Assembly (NCBI GenBank): GCA_963817015.1
Contig: CAWFMV010000001.1
Coordinates: forward strand, 237,990-301,989
DNA length: 64,000 bases
Direction of reading: 5' to 3'
Origin: VAZQ01 sp963817015
Lineage (GTDB): Bacteria > Pseudomonadota > Alphaproteobacteria > Rhizobiales > Xanthobacteraceae
The translations under genes were made by a program, and so were the position numbers. Below, piece by piece: positions 46,712 to 56,443 of this stretch. The number at the start of each line of letters is the position of its first letter. Position 1 is the first letter of the stretch. The notes beneath the pieces are model-generated. The model had not been told where the DNA came from. It searched no databases and saw only the letters and a program-made list of their open reading frames with translations.

Positions 46712-47100
46712 GCCAGACAGGTGGTCGGGCCAGCGGCGTCGCCTGTCTGGTCGCAGTCGCGTGCATGGCGGCGCTATGGACACACCCGCTGCAGGCCGAG
46801 CCGAATACGGAGGAGAATTGCGAGGACCGCAAGTCGACCGCCGATATCGTCGAATGTCTCGCGACTCAGACGGCGGTATGGGAGCGCCGGCTCAATACCG
46901 CCTACCAGAAGCTGATCGACGACCTTCCAGTGCGACGCCGCGATCGTTTGCGCAGTGCACAACGAATTTGGCTCCAATTCCGCGATGCAAACTGTGCCTA
47001 TTTTGCCAGCCGTGCCGGCACCATTGCGCGCGTGGACGCCGGGCAGTGTGCGCTGCGCCTGACCTCGGCGCGGGCGATCGAGCTCGAAGAGGGTAACTGA
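46708..47100 (+). CDS. Lysozyme inhibitor LprI-like (DUF1311) family protein
   Basis: 130 residues, GTG start overlapping the binding-protein stop (GTGA). Signal peptide (ACLVAVACMAALWTHPLQAE). The DUF1311 pattern is present: CEDRKSTADIVECLATQTAV, WERRLNTAYQKLIDDLP, LRSAQRIWLQFRDANCAYF and a final Cys (GQCALRL), giving four conserved cysteines for disulfides. Family members include lysozyme inhibitors; inhibition here is not demonstrated. The frame is intact. Confidence 0.82.
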   Translation: MSQTGGRASGVACLVAVACMAALWTHPLQAEPNTEENCEDRKSTADIVECLATQTAVWERRLNTAYQKLIDDLPVRRRDRLRSAQRIWLQFRDANCAYFASRAGTIARVDAGQCALRLTSARAIELEEGN

Positions 47101-47278
47101 CCTTCCCGCCGATGTAGCGCACAACGCGGCGATGTTGATCGCATGCGACGTTTGCCAAATCGTGGCGGGCAAGATGAATGACCGTTAACGGTAAGTGTAT
47201 CGCGCGAAGATGATATTTTCTTAATCCACGGTGGCTGGCACGTCTGTGACCTTGCAATGACACAAATATTACATTTGA

Positions 47279-49042
47279 ATGACAGTTGTCCGTGTGCTGG
47301 GCGTTCGGGTCATTGCCAGACACGGGCCCGGAGCCATGCCGCCCTCCCTTGCATATCTGACCAGTCGATGGGCCGCAGCGAGCGCGGCCACGACATGGCG
47401 TGATGCCCTGCGCGTCACCCTGGTTGCTTCTTTCCACATGGCGGCGCTCGTCATCATGCTGGCGACCGAATTTGCGCCCGAGCAAAAAGGCGCGTTCATC
47501 CTGACCTGGGGCGTGCTCAACTCCTTCTGGCTGATGCTGCTGCGCCGGCCCGGCATTGCGGGCGCGCTGTCGCTCGCCATGGTGGTCGCGCTGATCCAGG
47601 TCTCGGAGTTCAAGTACGGGGTGATCTGGACGACGGCGAACTTCGTCGACCTGATGATCATCGATCCCGACACGATCACCTTCCTGCTGACCATCTTCCC
47701 GCGACTCATGCCGATGGTGCTGATCGCAGTCGGGGTGAGCGTTCCGGCGCTGGTCATCATTTGGAGCTTTGATCCGTTCCGGGTGCGCCGCCTCGGCGCC
47801 GCCGCCGGCATGCTCGGCTGCCTCGCCGGCCTCTATGCGGTCGAGACCGTCGCGCCCATGGAGGAGTTCGAGGGCTTCTACGGCAACAACTATGTGTCGC
47901 ATTTCGCCCGTTCAGGCGTTGAAGCGATCTCGACGCTGGTCGTGCACGGCCTGATGGAGTCCGATCCGGTCGCGAGCGAGCACCTGGCGCCGATCGGTGT
48001 CTGCGAGCCCACTGCCAAGCCGCCCCACATCATCCTGGTGCACGACGAATCATCTTTCGACATTCGGGAGGTGCCTGGCATTCGTGTGCCGCAGAACTAC
48101 GGCGCCCACTTCCGTTCGCTCGACGGCATGCAGCGCCAGTTCATCGCCGAAGGCACCGGCGGCCCGAGCTGGTACACCGAATACAATGTGCTCGCCGGCC
48201 TCTCGGCGCGCTCCTACGGGCGGTTTGCCTATTTCGTCACCCGCATTGCGGCGGGCCGGGTCGAGCGCGGCCTGCCGCAGGCGCTGCGCCGCTGCGGCTA
48301 CGAGACCTATTCGCTCTATCCGGCCCATGGCGCGTTCATGAGCGCCGGCCGCTTCCAGAAGAGCACCGGCATCCAGCATTTCATGGACGCGAAGGCGATC
48401 GGCTCGACCCTGCTCGAGCCCGACCGCTACTACTATGACGCGGCGGCCCGCATTATCGAGCAGGAGCGCGGCAAGAGTCCCGCATTCGTCTACGTCTATC
48501 TGGCCGCCAACCATTTTCCCTGGGACTACCGCTGGCGCCCTGAGCTGACGCCGGAGTGGAAGGGCCTCGGCAACGAGCCCATCGTCGACGAGTATCTGCG
48601 GCGGCAGACGATGGGCATGCGCGACTACGCCAGTTTCCTGGCCCGCCTCAAGCGCGACTTCCCCGACGAGTCGTTCCTGGTCGTGCGCTACGGCGATCAC
48701 CAGCCCGACTTTTCCTCGCGCCTCCTCGAGCCCGGAATCGACGACGCGACCATCGCCAAGCGGATTGCGGTCCACGATCCGCGCTATTTCACGACCTACT
48801 ACGCGATCGACGCCGTCAATTTCAAACCGGCCGCCATCGCCGCCGCCCTCAAAACCATCGAGGGCCCGTATCTGCCGCTGGTCGTGCTCGAGAATGCAGG
48901 CCTGCCGCTCAACTCCTCGTTCGAGGAGCAGAAGAGGATCATGCAGCGCTGCAACGGGCTCTTCTTCAACTGCAATGGCGGCGCCGAAGCGCGGCGTTTC
49001 AATCGCATGCTGATCGATGCCGGAATGATCAAAGGGCTCTAA
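47279..49042 (+). CDS. Membrane sulfatase-like (alkaline phosphatase superfamily) protein, copy 1
   Basis: 587 residues: about five N-terminal membrane helices (residues 45-190, such as GVLNSFWLMLLRR and SLAMVVALIQVSEF), then a large extracytoplasmic domain. Metal-site segments typical of LtaS/OpgB/EptA-type enzymes: HIILVHDESSFD (His255-Glu257), GGPSWYTEYNVLAGLSARS with Ser297 in the nucleophile position, and VRYGDHQPDFSS near residue 482. These enzymes transfer phosphoglycerol or phosphoethanolamine, or hydrolyse sulfates or phosphates; which applies here is unknown. The tail GAEARRFNRMLIDAGMIKGL recurs twice elsewhere in the window. A paralogue follows after 38 bases. Confidence 0.85.
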   Translation: MTVVRVLGVRVIARHGPGAMPPSLAYLTSRWAAASAATTWRDALRVTLVASFHMAALVIMLATEFAPEQKGAFILTWGVLNSFWLMLLRRPGIAGALSLAMVVALIQVSEFKYGVIWTTANFVDLMIIDPDTITFLLTIFPRLMPMVLIAVGVSVPALVIIWSFDPFRVRRLGAAAGMLGCLAGLYAVETVAPMEEFEGFYGNNYVSHFARSGVEAISTLVVHGLMESDPVASEHLAPIGVCEPTAKPPHIILVHDESSFDIREVPGIRVPQNYGAHFRSLDGMQRQFIAEGTGGPSWYTEYNVLAGLSARSYGRFAYFVTRIAAGRVERGLPQALRRCGYETYSLYPAHGAFMSAGRFQKSTGIQHFMDAKAIGSTLLEPDRYYYDAAARIIEQERGKSPAFVYVYLAANHFPWDYRWRPELTPEWKGLGNEPIVDEYLRRQTMGMRDYASFLARLKRDFPDESFLVVRYGDHQPDFSSRLLEPGIDDATIAKRIAVHDPRYFTTYYAIDAVNFKPAAIAAALKTIEGPYLPLVVLENAGLPLNSSFEEQKRIMQRCNGLFFNCNGGAEARRFNRMLIDAGMIKGL

Positions 49043-49080
49043 GAGGCCCGGTGCGACAAGAGAAGCGATAAGAAGCGATC

Positions 49081-50790
49081 ATGACGATCCTGCTGACCAC
49101 GCGTCCAGATCGTGTCCCGCTGCGGGACGCACTCGGGCGGCATTGGGCCATGCGCGTCACGCCGCTCGCGCTGTTTCACCTCTCGGCACTCGCGATCATG
49201 CTCTGGAGCGAAATCCACCTCCTGGCGATGACGGTTTTCGCATTAACTTGGGGCCTGGTGAATTTCCTGTGGCTCGCGCTCCTGCGTCGGCCCGCACTCG
49301 CGGCCGCGCTCTCGCTCGTGCTGTTTGTCATCCTGATCATGGTGTCGCGCTTCAAGTACGATGTGCTCTGGATGTCGCTGAGCTTCATCGATGTCATGAT
49401 CATCGATGCCGATACGTTCGCATTCCTGATGATGATGTTTCCGAGCGTGCGCACGGCCGCGATGGTCGCGGCGCTCGCGTTCATTCCGATCGCGATCGTG
49501 CTCTGGCGGATCGACCCGTTCCGCGTTCGCCGTCGCGCTGCCGCCGTCGGCGTCATCGCGTGTCTTGCCAGCATTGCCGGTCTCTCAGTCGTTCACCCGG
49601 TGTCGCCTGGTGAGGCCTTCGGGGATGAGAACTACGTGTCGCACTTCATGCGTACCGGTGTCGACGCGGTGGCGGCCTATGTCGAGCAGGGGTTTCTTGA
49701 GTCCGATCCGATGACTGTTGCGGAGCTGCGAGCCGAGGCTCCCTGCGAGAGCGCCGGCAAGCGTCCGCACATCATCCTGGTGCACGACGAATCAAGCTTC
49801 GACATCCGTTCGATCGAAGGCGTCAAAGTGCCTCCAGGCTACGGGCAGCACTTCCGCTCGTTCGACGGCAAGGCACGCAAGTTTCTGGTCGAAGGCGCCG
49901 GCGGTCCAAGCTGGTATACTGAATACAACGTTCTTTCTGGCCTTTCATCGCGCTCCTACGGCCGCTTCCAGTTTTTCGTGACGCGCATCGCAGCCGGCCG
50001 GGTCGAGCGCGGCCTGCCGCGCTCGCTGCAGCGCTGTGGCTACAGCACCCATGCGATCTATCCGGTCAACGGCAGTTTCCTGGGCGCCAGCGCCTACTAC
50101 AAGGGCGTCGGCATCGCAGACTTCGTCGACGGCAAAGCGTTGGGCAGCCACGTGTTCGAGCCGGACCGGTTCTACTTCGATGCCGCGCTGCGCATGATCG
50201 AGCGCGATCGCCGCCAGCGGGCCGATGTTCCTCTACGTCTACCTGACCGCGAACCACTTCACCTGGGACTATCAGTTCCGTCCCGAGCTCACGCCCGCGG
50301 GCTGGCGCGATCCCGGCAACGCGATGCCGGAGGTGAACGAGTATCTGCGCCGGCAGGCAATGAGCGAGCGCGACTATGCGGGCTTCCTTGCGCGCCTCAA
50401 GCGCGACTTCCCAGGCGAGGAATTCCTGATCGTCCGCTATGGCGATCATCAGCCGGACTTCGCCAAGCTCCTGGTCGATCCGACCATCGACGTGTGGGAG
50501 CTTGGCGAGCGTCTGCTGCGGCACGATCCGCGCTACTTCACGACCTACTATGCGATCGACGCCGTCAACTTCACGCCGGTGGCGCTCGGCTCGGCGCTCG
50601 ATGTGCTCGATGCGCCCTATCTGCCGCTCGTCGTGCAGGAGGCTGCCGGCGTGCCGCTCGATTCCTCGTTCGCCGAGCAGAAGCGGATCCTCGATCGCTG
50701 TGCGGGCTGTTCTACGGCTGCGCCGACGGCGCCGAGGCGCGGCGTTTCAACCGCGCGCTGATCGAGGCGGGCCTCATCAAGGGGCTTTGA
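49081..50790 (+). CDS. Membrane sulfatase-like protein, copy 2 (frameshifted)
   Basis: Tandem paralogue of the previous gene with the same plan: N-terminal membrane helices, HIILVHDESSFDIRSIEG, GGPSWYTEYNVLSGLSSRS and VRYGDHQPDFAK. The frame leaves at 50224 (extra G in GCC-G-ATG) and returns near 50705 (one base missing in GCGGGCTGTTC), so the segment MFLYVYLTANHFTWDYQF onward to SSFAEQKRILDRC is in another frame. The end, LFYGCADGAEARRFNRALIE, returns to the first frame. Corrected length about 570 residues. Confidence 0.85.
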   Translation: MTILLTTRPDRVPLRDALGRHWAMRVTPLALFHLSALAIMLWSEIHLLAMTVFALTWGLVNFLWLALLRRPALAAALSLVLFVILIMVSRFKYDVLWMSLSFIDVMIIDADTFAFLMMMFPSVRTAAMVAALAFIPIAIVLWRIDPFRVRRRAAAVGVIACLASIAGLSVVHPVSPGEAFGDENYVSHFMRTGVDAVAAYVEQGFLESDPMTVAELRAEAPCESAGKRPHIILVHDESSFDIRSIEGVKVPPGYGQHFRSFDGKARKFLVEGAGGPSWYTEYNVLSGLSSRSYGRFQFFVTRIAAGRVERGLPRSLQRCGYSTHAIYPVNGSFLGASAYYKGVGIADFVDGKALGSHVFEPDRFYFDAALRMIERDRRQRADVPLRLPDREPLHLGLSVPSRAHARGLARSRQRDAGGERVSAPAGNERARLCGLPCAPQARLPRRGIPDRPLWRSSAGLRQAPGRSDHRRVGAWRASAAARSALLHDLLCDRRRQLHAGGARLGARCARCALSAARRAGGCRRAARFLVRRAEADPRSLCGLFYGCADGAEARRFNRALIEAGLIKGL

Positions 50791-50829
50791 CTTCCCCGCC
50801 ACCGGCGTGGTCCTCTGGTCGCGCGGCTA

Positions 50830-51597
50830 ATGCCCGGCCGCTTCCTAACGATCCGAGTGGACCGGCGCATGCAAACCGGAGGTCCGTCCGTTGACGCGTT
50901 TTCGGTGCTTCCGATTGAGCGCCTTGACGTCGGCTTTGTGCCACGTCCCTGGCGTTTCGCGGACGAGCGTAGAGGCGAGATCGACGCCCATTTCGCCGAG
51001 ATGCAGCGCCGCAACCCGGCCCTGTGGAACGGTCGCGTCCTTCTGCTCGGCGATTTTGCGATCCACGACGGCATCTTTCGCGGCGCCTGTTTCGATGTGG
51101 ACTATGCGAGCTTCACGTCGTGGCAGGACTGGGGCTTTCCGGACAAGAGTGTGCACGATTGCTTTGCCATGGGAACGATCCTGTCCTCGGACGGCGCCTT
51201 TCTGCTCGGCGTGATGGGCTCCCACACCTTCCATGCGGGCCAGATCTACTTCCCCTGCGGCACGCCCGATCTCGACGACGTGGCGGTCGACCGCGTCGAT
51301 TTCGAGGGCAGCCTCGCGCGCGAGCTCAAGGAGGAGACCGGGCTCGACGTTGCCGAGTTCACGGCAGAACCGGGCTGGTACACGGTGCTTGGCGGCGCGC
51401 TGGTCGGCCATATGAAGCTGTTGCGTGCGCGTGAGACCGCGGCGGCGCTGCGCGCGCGCATCCTTGACCATCTCGCGCGCGAGGACGTGCCCGAGCTTGC
51501 CGATATCCGCATCGTGCGCGGGGAAGGCGACCTCGATCCGGCCATGCGTCCGTTCGTGACTGCTTACCTTCGCCATATCTGGAGCAACGGCACATGA
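50830..51597 (+). CDS. Nudix hydrolase
   Basis: 255 residues. The Nudix box lies at about residues 144-174: G144 in CGTPDLDD, then VDFEGSLARELKEETGLDVA with the REL-x-EE-x-G pattern. An N-terminal half of about 110 residues (LPIERLDVGFVPRPWRFADE) precedes it, larger than in simple Nudix proteins. It would hydrolyse a nucleoside-diphosphate-linked substrate, not identified. The stop overlaps ppk2 by four bases (ATGA), so the two are coupled. ATG at 50830 is the first candidate; an internal ATG at 50869 is possible. Confidence 0.85.
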   Translation: MPGRFLTIRVDRRMQTGGPSVDAFSVLPIERLDVGFVPRPWRFADERRGEIDAHFAEMQRRNPALWNGRVLLLGDFAIHDGIFRGACFDVDYASFTSWQDWGFPDKSVHDCFAMGTILSSDGAFLLGVMGSHTFHAGQIYFPCGTPDLDDVAVDRVDFEGSLARELKEETGLDVAEFTAEPGWYTVLGGALVGHMKLLRARETAAALRARILDHLAREDVPELADIRIVRGEGDLDPAMRPFVTAYLRHIWSNGT

Positions 51598-52475
51598 AGC
51601 TTGAAAAGCTGGTCAAGCGATTCCGCATCGACGACCCTGACCATTTCCGGCTGGCGTCGATCGATCCCAGCGACACAGGTGGTCTCGATCTCGACAAGGA
51701 CGAGGCCAAGGCGGTGCTCGCGGGAGACCTGGATCGGCTCTCGGATTTGCAGGAACGGCTCTATGCCGACAATCGGTGGTCGCTCCTGATCGTGTTGCAG
51801 GCGATGGATGCGGCCGGCAAGGACGGAGTGATCAAGCACGTCATGACCGGCCTCAATCCGCAAGGCTGTTTGGTGCATTCGTTCAAGGCGCCGAGCCCAA
51901 GCGAGCTTGACCACGATTTCCTCTGGCGGGCGGCGCAGTATCTGCCCGCGCGCGGCGACATCGGCATTTTCAACCGATCCCACTATGAGGAGGTCCTGGT
52001 GGTGCGCGTGCATCCGGAGTTGCTGGAGCGTCAGCGCATCCCCAAAGAGCTCGTCGGCAAGGACATCTGGAAAGAGCGCTTCAAGGGCATCCGCGCGTTC
52101 GAGCGCCATATCGCGCGCAACGGCACGATCATGCTGAAGTTCTTCCTGCACGTCTCCAAGGAGGAGCAGCGGCATCGCTTCCTTGCTCGGCTGGAACAGC
52201 CGGCGAAACGCTGGAAGTTCTCAATGGGCGACGTCGCTGAGCGCAAGCTCTGGGACAAATACATGGCCGCATACGAGGAAATGCTTTGTGCAACGAGCCG
52301 CCCGCATGCCCCGTGGTACGTGGTTCCGGCCGACAACAAGCCGTTCGCTCGCCTGGTGGTGGCGAAGGCGATGGTCGAGGCGCTCGATCGGCTCGATCTC
52401 AAATTTCCCAAGGTCGATCCGGCCGCGCTCAAGGAAATGGAAAAGGTCCGCAAGGCGCTCCAGGCGGAGGAATGA
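51594..52475 (+). CDS. ppk2: Polyphosphate kinase 2 family protein
   Basis: 293 residues. Uses polyphosphate to phosphorylate nucleoside mono- or diphosphates. The Walker A-like loop is LQAMDAAGKDGVIKHVMTGL (residues 69-88), the substrate-lid region FLWRAAQYLPARGDIGIFNR follows, then SHYEEVLVVRVHPELLE and KFFLHVSKEEQRHRFLARLE. The Walker B-type aspartate is in the GDIGIFNR segment. Single-domain length, frame intact. Class (AMP or NDP) cannot be assigned safely. The overlap with the Nudix gene suggests joint nucleotide or polyphosphate metabolism. Confidence 0.92.
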   Translation: MKLEKLVKRFRIDDPDHFRLASIDPSDTGGLDLDKDEAKAVLAGDLDRLSDLQERLYADNRWSLLIVLQAMDAAGKDGVIKHVMTGLNPQGCLVHSFKAPSPSELDHDFLWRAAQYLPARGDIGIFNRSHYEEVLVVRVHPELLERQRIPKELVGKDIWKERFKGIRAFERHIARNGTIMLKFFLHVSKEEQRHRFLARLEQPAKRWKFSMGDVAERKLWDKYMAAYEEMLCATSRPHAPWYVVPADNKPFARLVVAKAMVEALDRLDLKFPKVDPAALKEMEKVRKALQAEE

Positions 52476-52508
52476 TAAGCTGCGCTTGGAAGGCAAGGGG
52501 AGGGGGTG

Positions 52509-52988
52509 ATGATGGCCAGGGTTACACTGATCGTTCTGGCGATGCTGATTGTGCAGGCCGCGCAGGCGCAGCCGCTCGAGATCAAGCGTTACAATCCGTC
52601 GGAATGGACCAAGGGACGCTTCACCGAGGTCGTCACTGTCACAGGGCCTGGCAAGATGGTCTTTCTCGCCGGAGTGGGCGCCGAGGACGAGCACGGGCCG
52701 CCCGGCCAGAGCGCGCCGATCCTGCATCTGGGCAAGCCCTACGAGCAGTGCGTCTACGCCTATGACAAGATCAAGCGGCTGCTTGCAGCGCACGGCGCGA
52801 CGCTCGCCGACATCGTCAAGCAGGTCGTCTACGTCACCGACATCCGCTATCAGAACGATGTCGGAAAATGCCGGCGCGAGGCTTACGGCAATGCGCCAAT
52901 TCCAGCCAATACATTCCTCGTGATCAACGGGCTTGCCATCCAGGGCATGCTGCTGGAGATCGATGTGACCGCCGTCGTTGCCAAGTAA
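52509..52988 (+). CDS. Secreted RidA (YjgF/YER057c/UK114) family protein
   Basis: About 159 residues with a cleavable signal peptide (VTLIVLAMLIVQAAQAQPLE). The RidA fold follows: PGKMVFLAGVGAEDEHGPPG, EQCVYAYDKIKRLLAAHGAT, LADIVKQVVYVTDIRYQ and LLEIDVTAVVA. Archetypal RidA enzymes have an active-site Arg in the P-A-R-S segment; here that segment is PANTFLVI, so imine deaminase activity is doubtful. Periplasmic location is unusual compared with cytosolic RidA. Start chosen at the ATG 52509; GTG 52506 and ATG 52512 are equally placed. Confidence 0.85.
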   Translation: MMARVTLIVLAMLIVQAAQAQPLEIKRYNPSEWTKGRFTEVVTVTGPGKMVFLAGVGAEDEHGPPGQSAPILHLGKPYEQCVYAYDKIKRLLAAHGATLADIVKQVVYVTDIRYQNDVGKCRREAYGNAPIPANTFLVINGLAIQGMLLEIDVTAVVAK

Positions 52989-53008
52989 CGCAAGCCGCGG
53001 TGAACACC

Positions 53009-53816
53009 ATGCGATTTCTGTTTGTCGCTCTGCTCTGTTGCTCTTGCCGGATCGCCTGCATGGGCGGATCCGATCGTCGAGATTGAGTCGCGCGGGCAGA
53101 AGGTGCGTGCGGTTCTGCTCAAGCCCGCCAATCCGAAGGGTGCCGTCATCCTGCTCGCGGGCGGCGATGGCCGGCTCGACATCACGCCGGGTGGCGAGGT
53201 CACCAAGCTGCGCTTCAACCAGCTGGTGCGAACCCGCGCGCTCTACGAGCGCGCAGGCTATGTCACGCTCGTTCCCGACATCGCACCGGACTTCAAGGTC
53301 GGCGCGTCCGGCGTCGTCGAGCAATATCGCGCGAGCCGCGCCTTTGCGCAGGACATTGGCGCGATGGTGAAGTATCTGCGTGGCATCGTGCCGAAGCCGA
53401 TCGTCGCGGTGGGCACCAGCCGCGGCTCTTTGTCGGTCGCCAATGCGGTTGCCAAGCTCAAAGGGGAGGGCAGCCAGCGCCCGGATGCGGCGGTACTGAC
53501 CTCGGCCTTCCTGCGGCTCGGCGCGCATGCGCCGGACCTCACCGTGTTCAAGATCGCGAACGGCAATGCGCGGGCGCTCGACGTGCCCACGATGCTGGTC
53601 TGGCACGTCGCCGACGCGTGTCCGCACACGTCGGCCTCGACTGTGCCTGCGTTCCGCACCTGGTATCGCGGCAGCGGTCGCACTCTCACCGAGAAGTCGT
53701 TCTCAGGCGGCTCGCGGCCTGAGAGCGAGCCGTGCGAGGCGCGCTCGCCGCATGGCTTCTACGGCCTCGATCCCGAGGTGGTCGGCGCGATCACGGGCTT
53801 TGTCGGCGGGCTGTGA
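53009..53816 (+). CDS. Secreted alpha/beta-hydrolase-like protein (frameshift in signal peptide)
   Basis: The ATG at 53009 opens MRFLFVALL and a one-base insertion (extra T near 53037) moves the rest of the signal peptide (VALAGSPAWADPIVEI) to another frame. The mature protein has an alpha/beta-hydrolase pattern: GAVILLAGGDGRLDI, YERAGYVTLVPDIAPDFK and the nucleophile elbow VAVGTSRGSLSVANA with Ser, then VPTMLVWHVADACPHTSA with an Asp and a C-terminal HGFYGLDPEVVGAI with His. About 268 residues. The frame from 53022 is intact to 53816. Substrate unknown. Confidence 0.78.
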
Positions 53817-53830
53817 AGCCGTTTGCGCAA

Positions 53831-54352
53831 TCAGGACTCGCAGCTCAGCCCGAATTGCTTCTTCATGGCCTCGAGTTGGTCGGGCGGCTCGCGCTTGAGC
53901 AGCGCGCAGGCGGTGAAGTTGCCGTGCATCTTGCCGCCTTCCATGTAGAGCCAATCGACGATCTCGGCCTCGGAAAACTCGACGAGCTGCCCCAGCTTCA
54001 CTTGCTTGGCCGCGCGTGGCGTATTGTTGATCTTTCCACCGTATTTGTCGCCGCGCGGCGCGAACTGCGCCACCCAGAAGTATTCGTCGTCATCGCCTGC
54101 GGGGATCGCGATCTTGACCGCCAGCTTGCTCGCGGTCGGCCGTGGGGCGCCGGCGAGCGCCAGGAATTCCGGCAGGGTTTCCCGCGCTTTGCGGAAGGCG
54201 GCCGCCATGTCCGGATCGTTCTTTTCGACCAGGGCGACGTCGTCGCGCCTGGCTTTGTCCATCAAGGTCCCGCTGGCGTAAGGGCTGTTGAAGAAGTTGT
54301 AGCTGACGACGGCGAGAAGGACCAAACCGGCGAGATACCGCACCATACGCAT
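53831..54352 (-). CDS. DUF2314 domain protein, membrane-anchored
   Basis: 173 residues. An N-terminal hydrophobic helix (MVRYLAGLVLLAVVSYNFF) anchors or exports it. The DUF2314 core is recognisable: GDDDEYFWVAQFAPRGDKYG, GKINNTPRAAKQVKLGQLVE, FSEAEIVDWLYMEGGKMHGN and FTACALLKREPPDQ. The function of DUF2314 is unknown. It converges on the upstream hydrolase gene (14 bases between the stops). The frame is intact. Confidence 0.88.
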   Translation of the reverse strand: MRMVRYLAGLVLLAVVSYNFFNSPYASGTLMDKARRDDVALVEKNDPDMAAAFRKARETLPEFLALAGAPRPTASKLAVKIAIPAGDDDEYFWVAQFAPRGDKYGGKINNTPRAAKQVKLGQLVEFSEAEIVDWLYMEGGKMHGNFTACALLKREPPDQLEAMKKQFGLSCES

Positions 54353-54490
54353 GAAATGCCTCCTGAAAGACGCCCGAACGGCTGCCGAGGGGTAGGGTTG
54401 TGGCCTTGATTTGGCGGCCTATCTTCCGGTACAACACCCGCGTTAAGGCGGTCTTCATCGTGATCCGCGAGTTTTAGGTACCGCGTTCAC

Positions 54491-54520
54491 AGGTATCAAA
54501 GGCCAAAGGTATCAAAGGCC
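54491..54520. repeat. 14-bp direct repeat upstream of the leuA leader
   Basis: AGGTATCAAAGGCC at 54491-54504 and 54507-54520, period 16 bases. It sits about 25 bases upstream of the leuA leader peptide. It could be a small slippage duplication or a paired binding site. No function is evident. Confidence 0.6.
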
Positions 54521-54543
54521 CTCACGGGCCGGACGAGGCAGAA

Positions 54544-54654
54544 GTGGTTTCAACGCGCCGCAGCATTTGTGCTGGTTCCCGGGGGGCTCTGTCCCTGTCC
54601 GGTGCGCGGGCGTGCCTCGCTCTTGGCGGGCTCCTGCTCCTTAGCGTCCCCTGA
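54544..54654 (+). CDS. leuA leader peptide (Leu-rich)
   Basis: GTG at 54544, with GAGG about six bases upstream, opens a 36-codon frame ending at TGA 54652-54654. Codons 30-33 are CTC CTG CTC CTT, four consecutive leucines (GLLLLSVP at the end), and LALGG precedes them. This is the signature of a leucine-responsive leader peptide. The stop is followed directly by the arm of a hairpin. Confidence 0.72.
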   Translation: MVSTRRSICAGSRGALSLSGARACLALGGLLLLSVP

Positions 54655-54691
54655 GGGCCTTATGGGCGCGTGCGCCTGGGCACTCAGGGGT
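54648..54691 (+). promoter_or_regulatory. Hairpin of the leuA attenuator
   Basis: CCCCTGAG (54648-54655), overlapping the leader stop, pairs with CTCAGGGG (54684-54691); within the loop GGCGC/GCGCC (about 54665-54676) adds an inner stem. No clear T-run follows, so it could be a pause/antiterminator arm or could mask the leuA start region (translation begins at 54712 or 54757) and act on translation. Alternative pairings were not calculated. Confidence 0.55.
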
Positions 54692-54711
54692 GAGCCGAGC
54701 CGACGGAACCC

Positions 54712-56343
<1,632 letters not shown>

Positions 56344-56359
56344 CGCTGTTTTGACGTGG

Positions 56360-56404
56360 CGCTTGCTTGAACGGCACTTGCTTGAAGGACACTTGCCTGA
56401 AGGC
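56360..56404. repeat. Three tandem 15-bp repeats after leuA
   Basis: CGCTTGCTTGAACGG, CACTTGCTTGAAGGA and CACTTGCCTGAAGGC lie head to tail at 56360-56404. The last copy runs directly into the left arm of the leuA terminator. Read as a peptide on either strand it is simple low-complexity, so it is probably slipped-strand expansion in non-coding DNA. Confidence 0.7.
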
Positions 56405-56443
56405 CGGCACACTGCCACTTGGCTGTGCCGGCTTTTTCTTTTT
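56403..56443 (+). terminator. Rho-independent terminator of leuA
   Basis: GCCGGCACA (56403-56411) pairs perfectly with TGTGCCGGC (56424-56432) around a 12-base loop, followed by TTTTTCTTTTT (56433-56443). It lies 60 bases after the leuA stop. The best-formed terminator in the window. Confidence 0.9.

Noticed and set aside
54491..54520. Tandem repeat as a T-box or riboswitch
   Set aside because: Too short, no T-box motif or aptamer fold; the downstream leader peptide explains control better.
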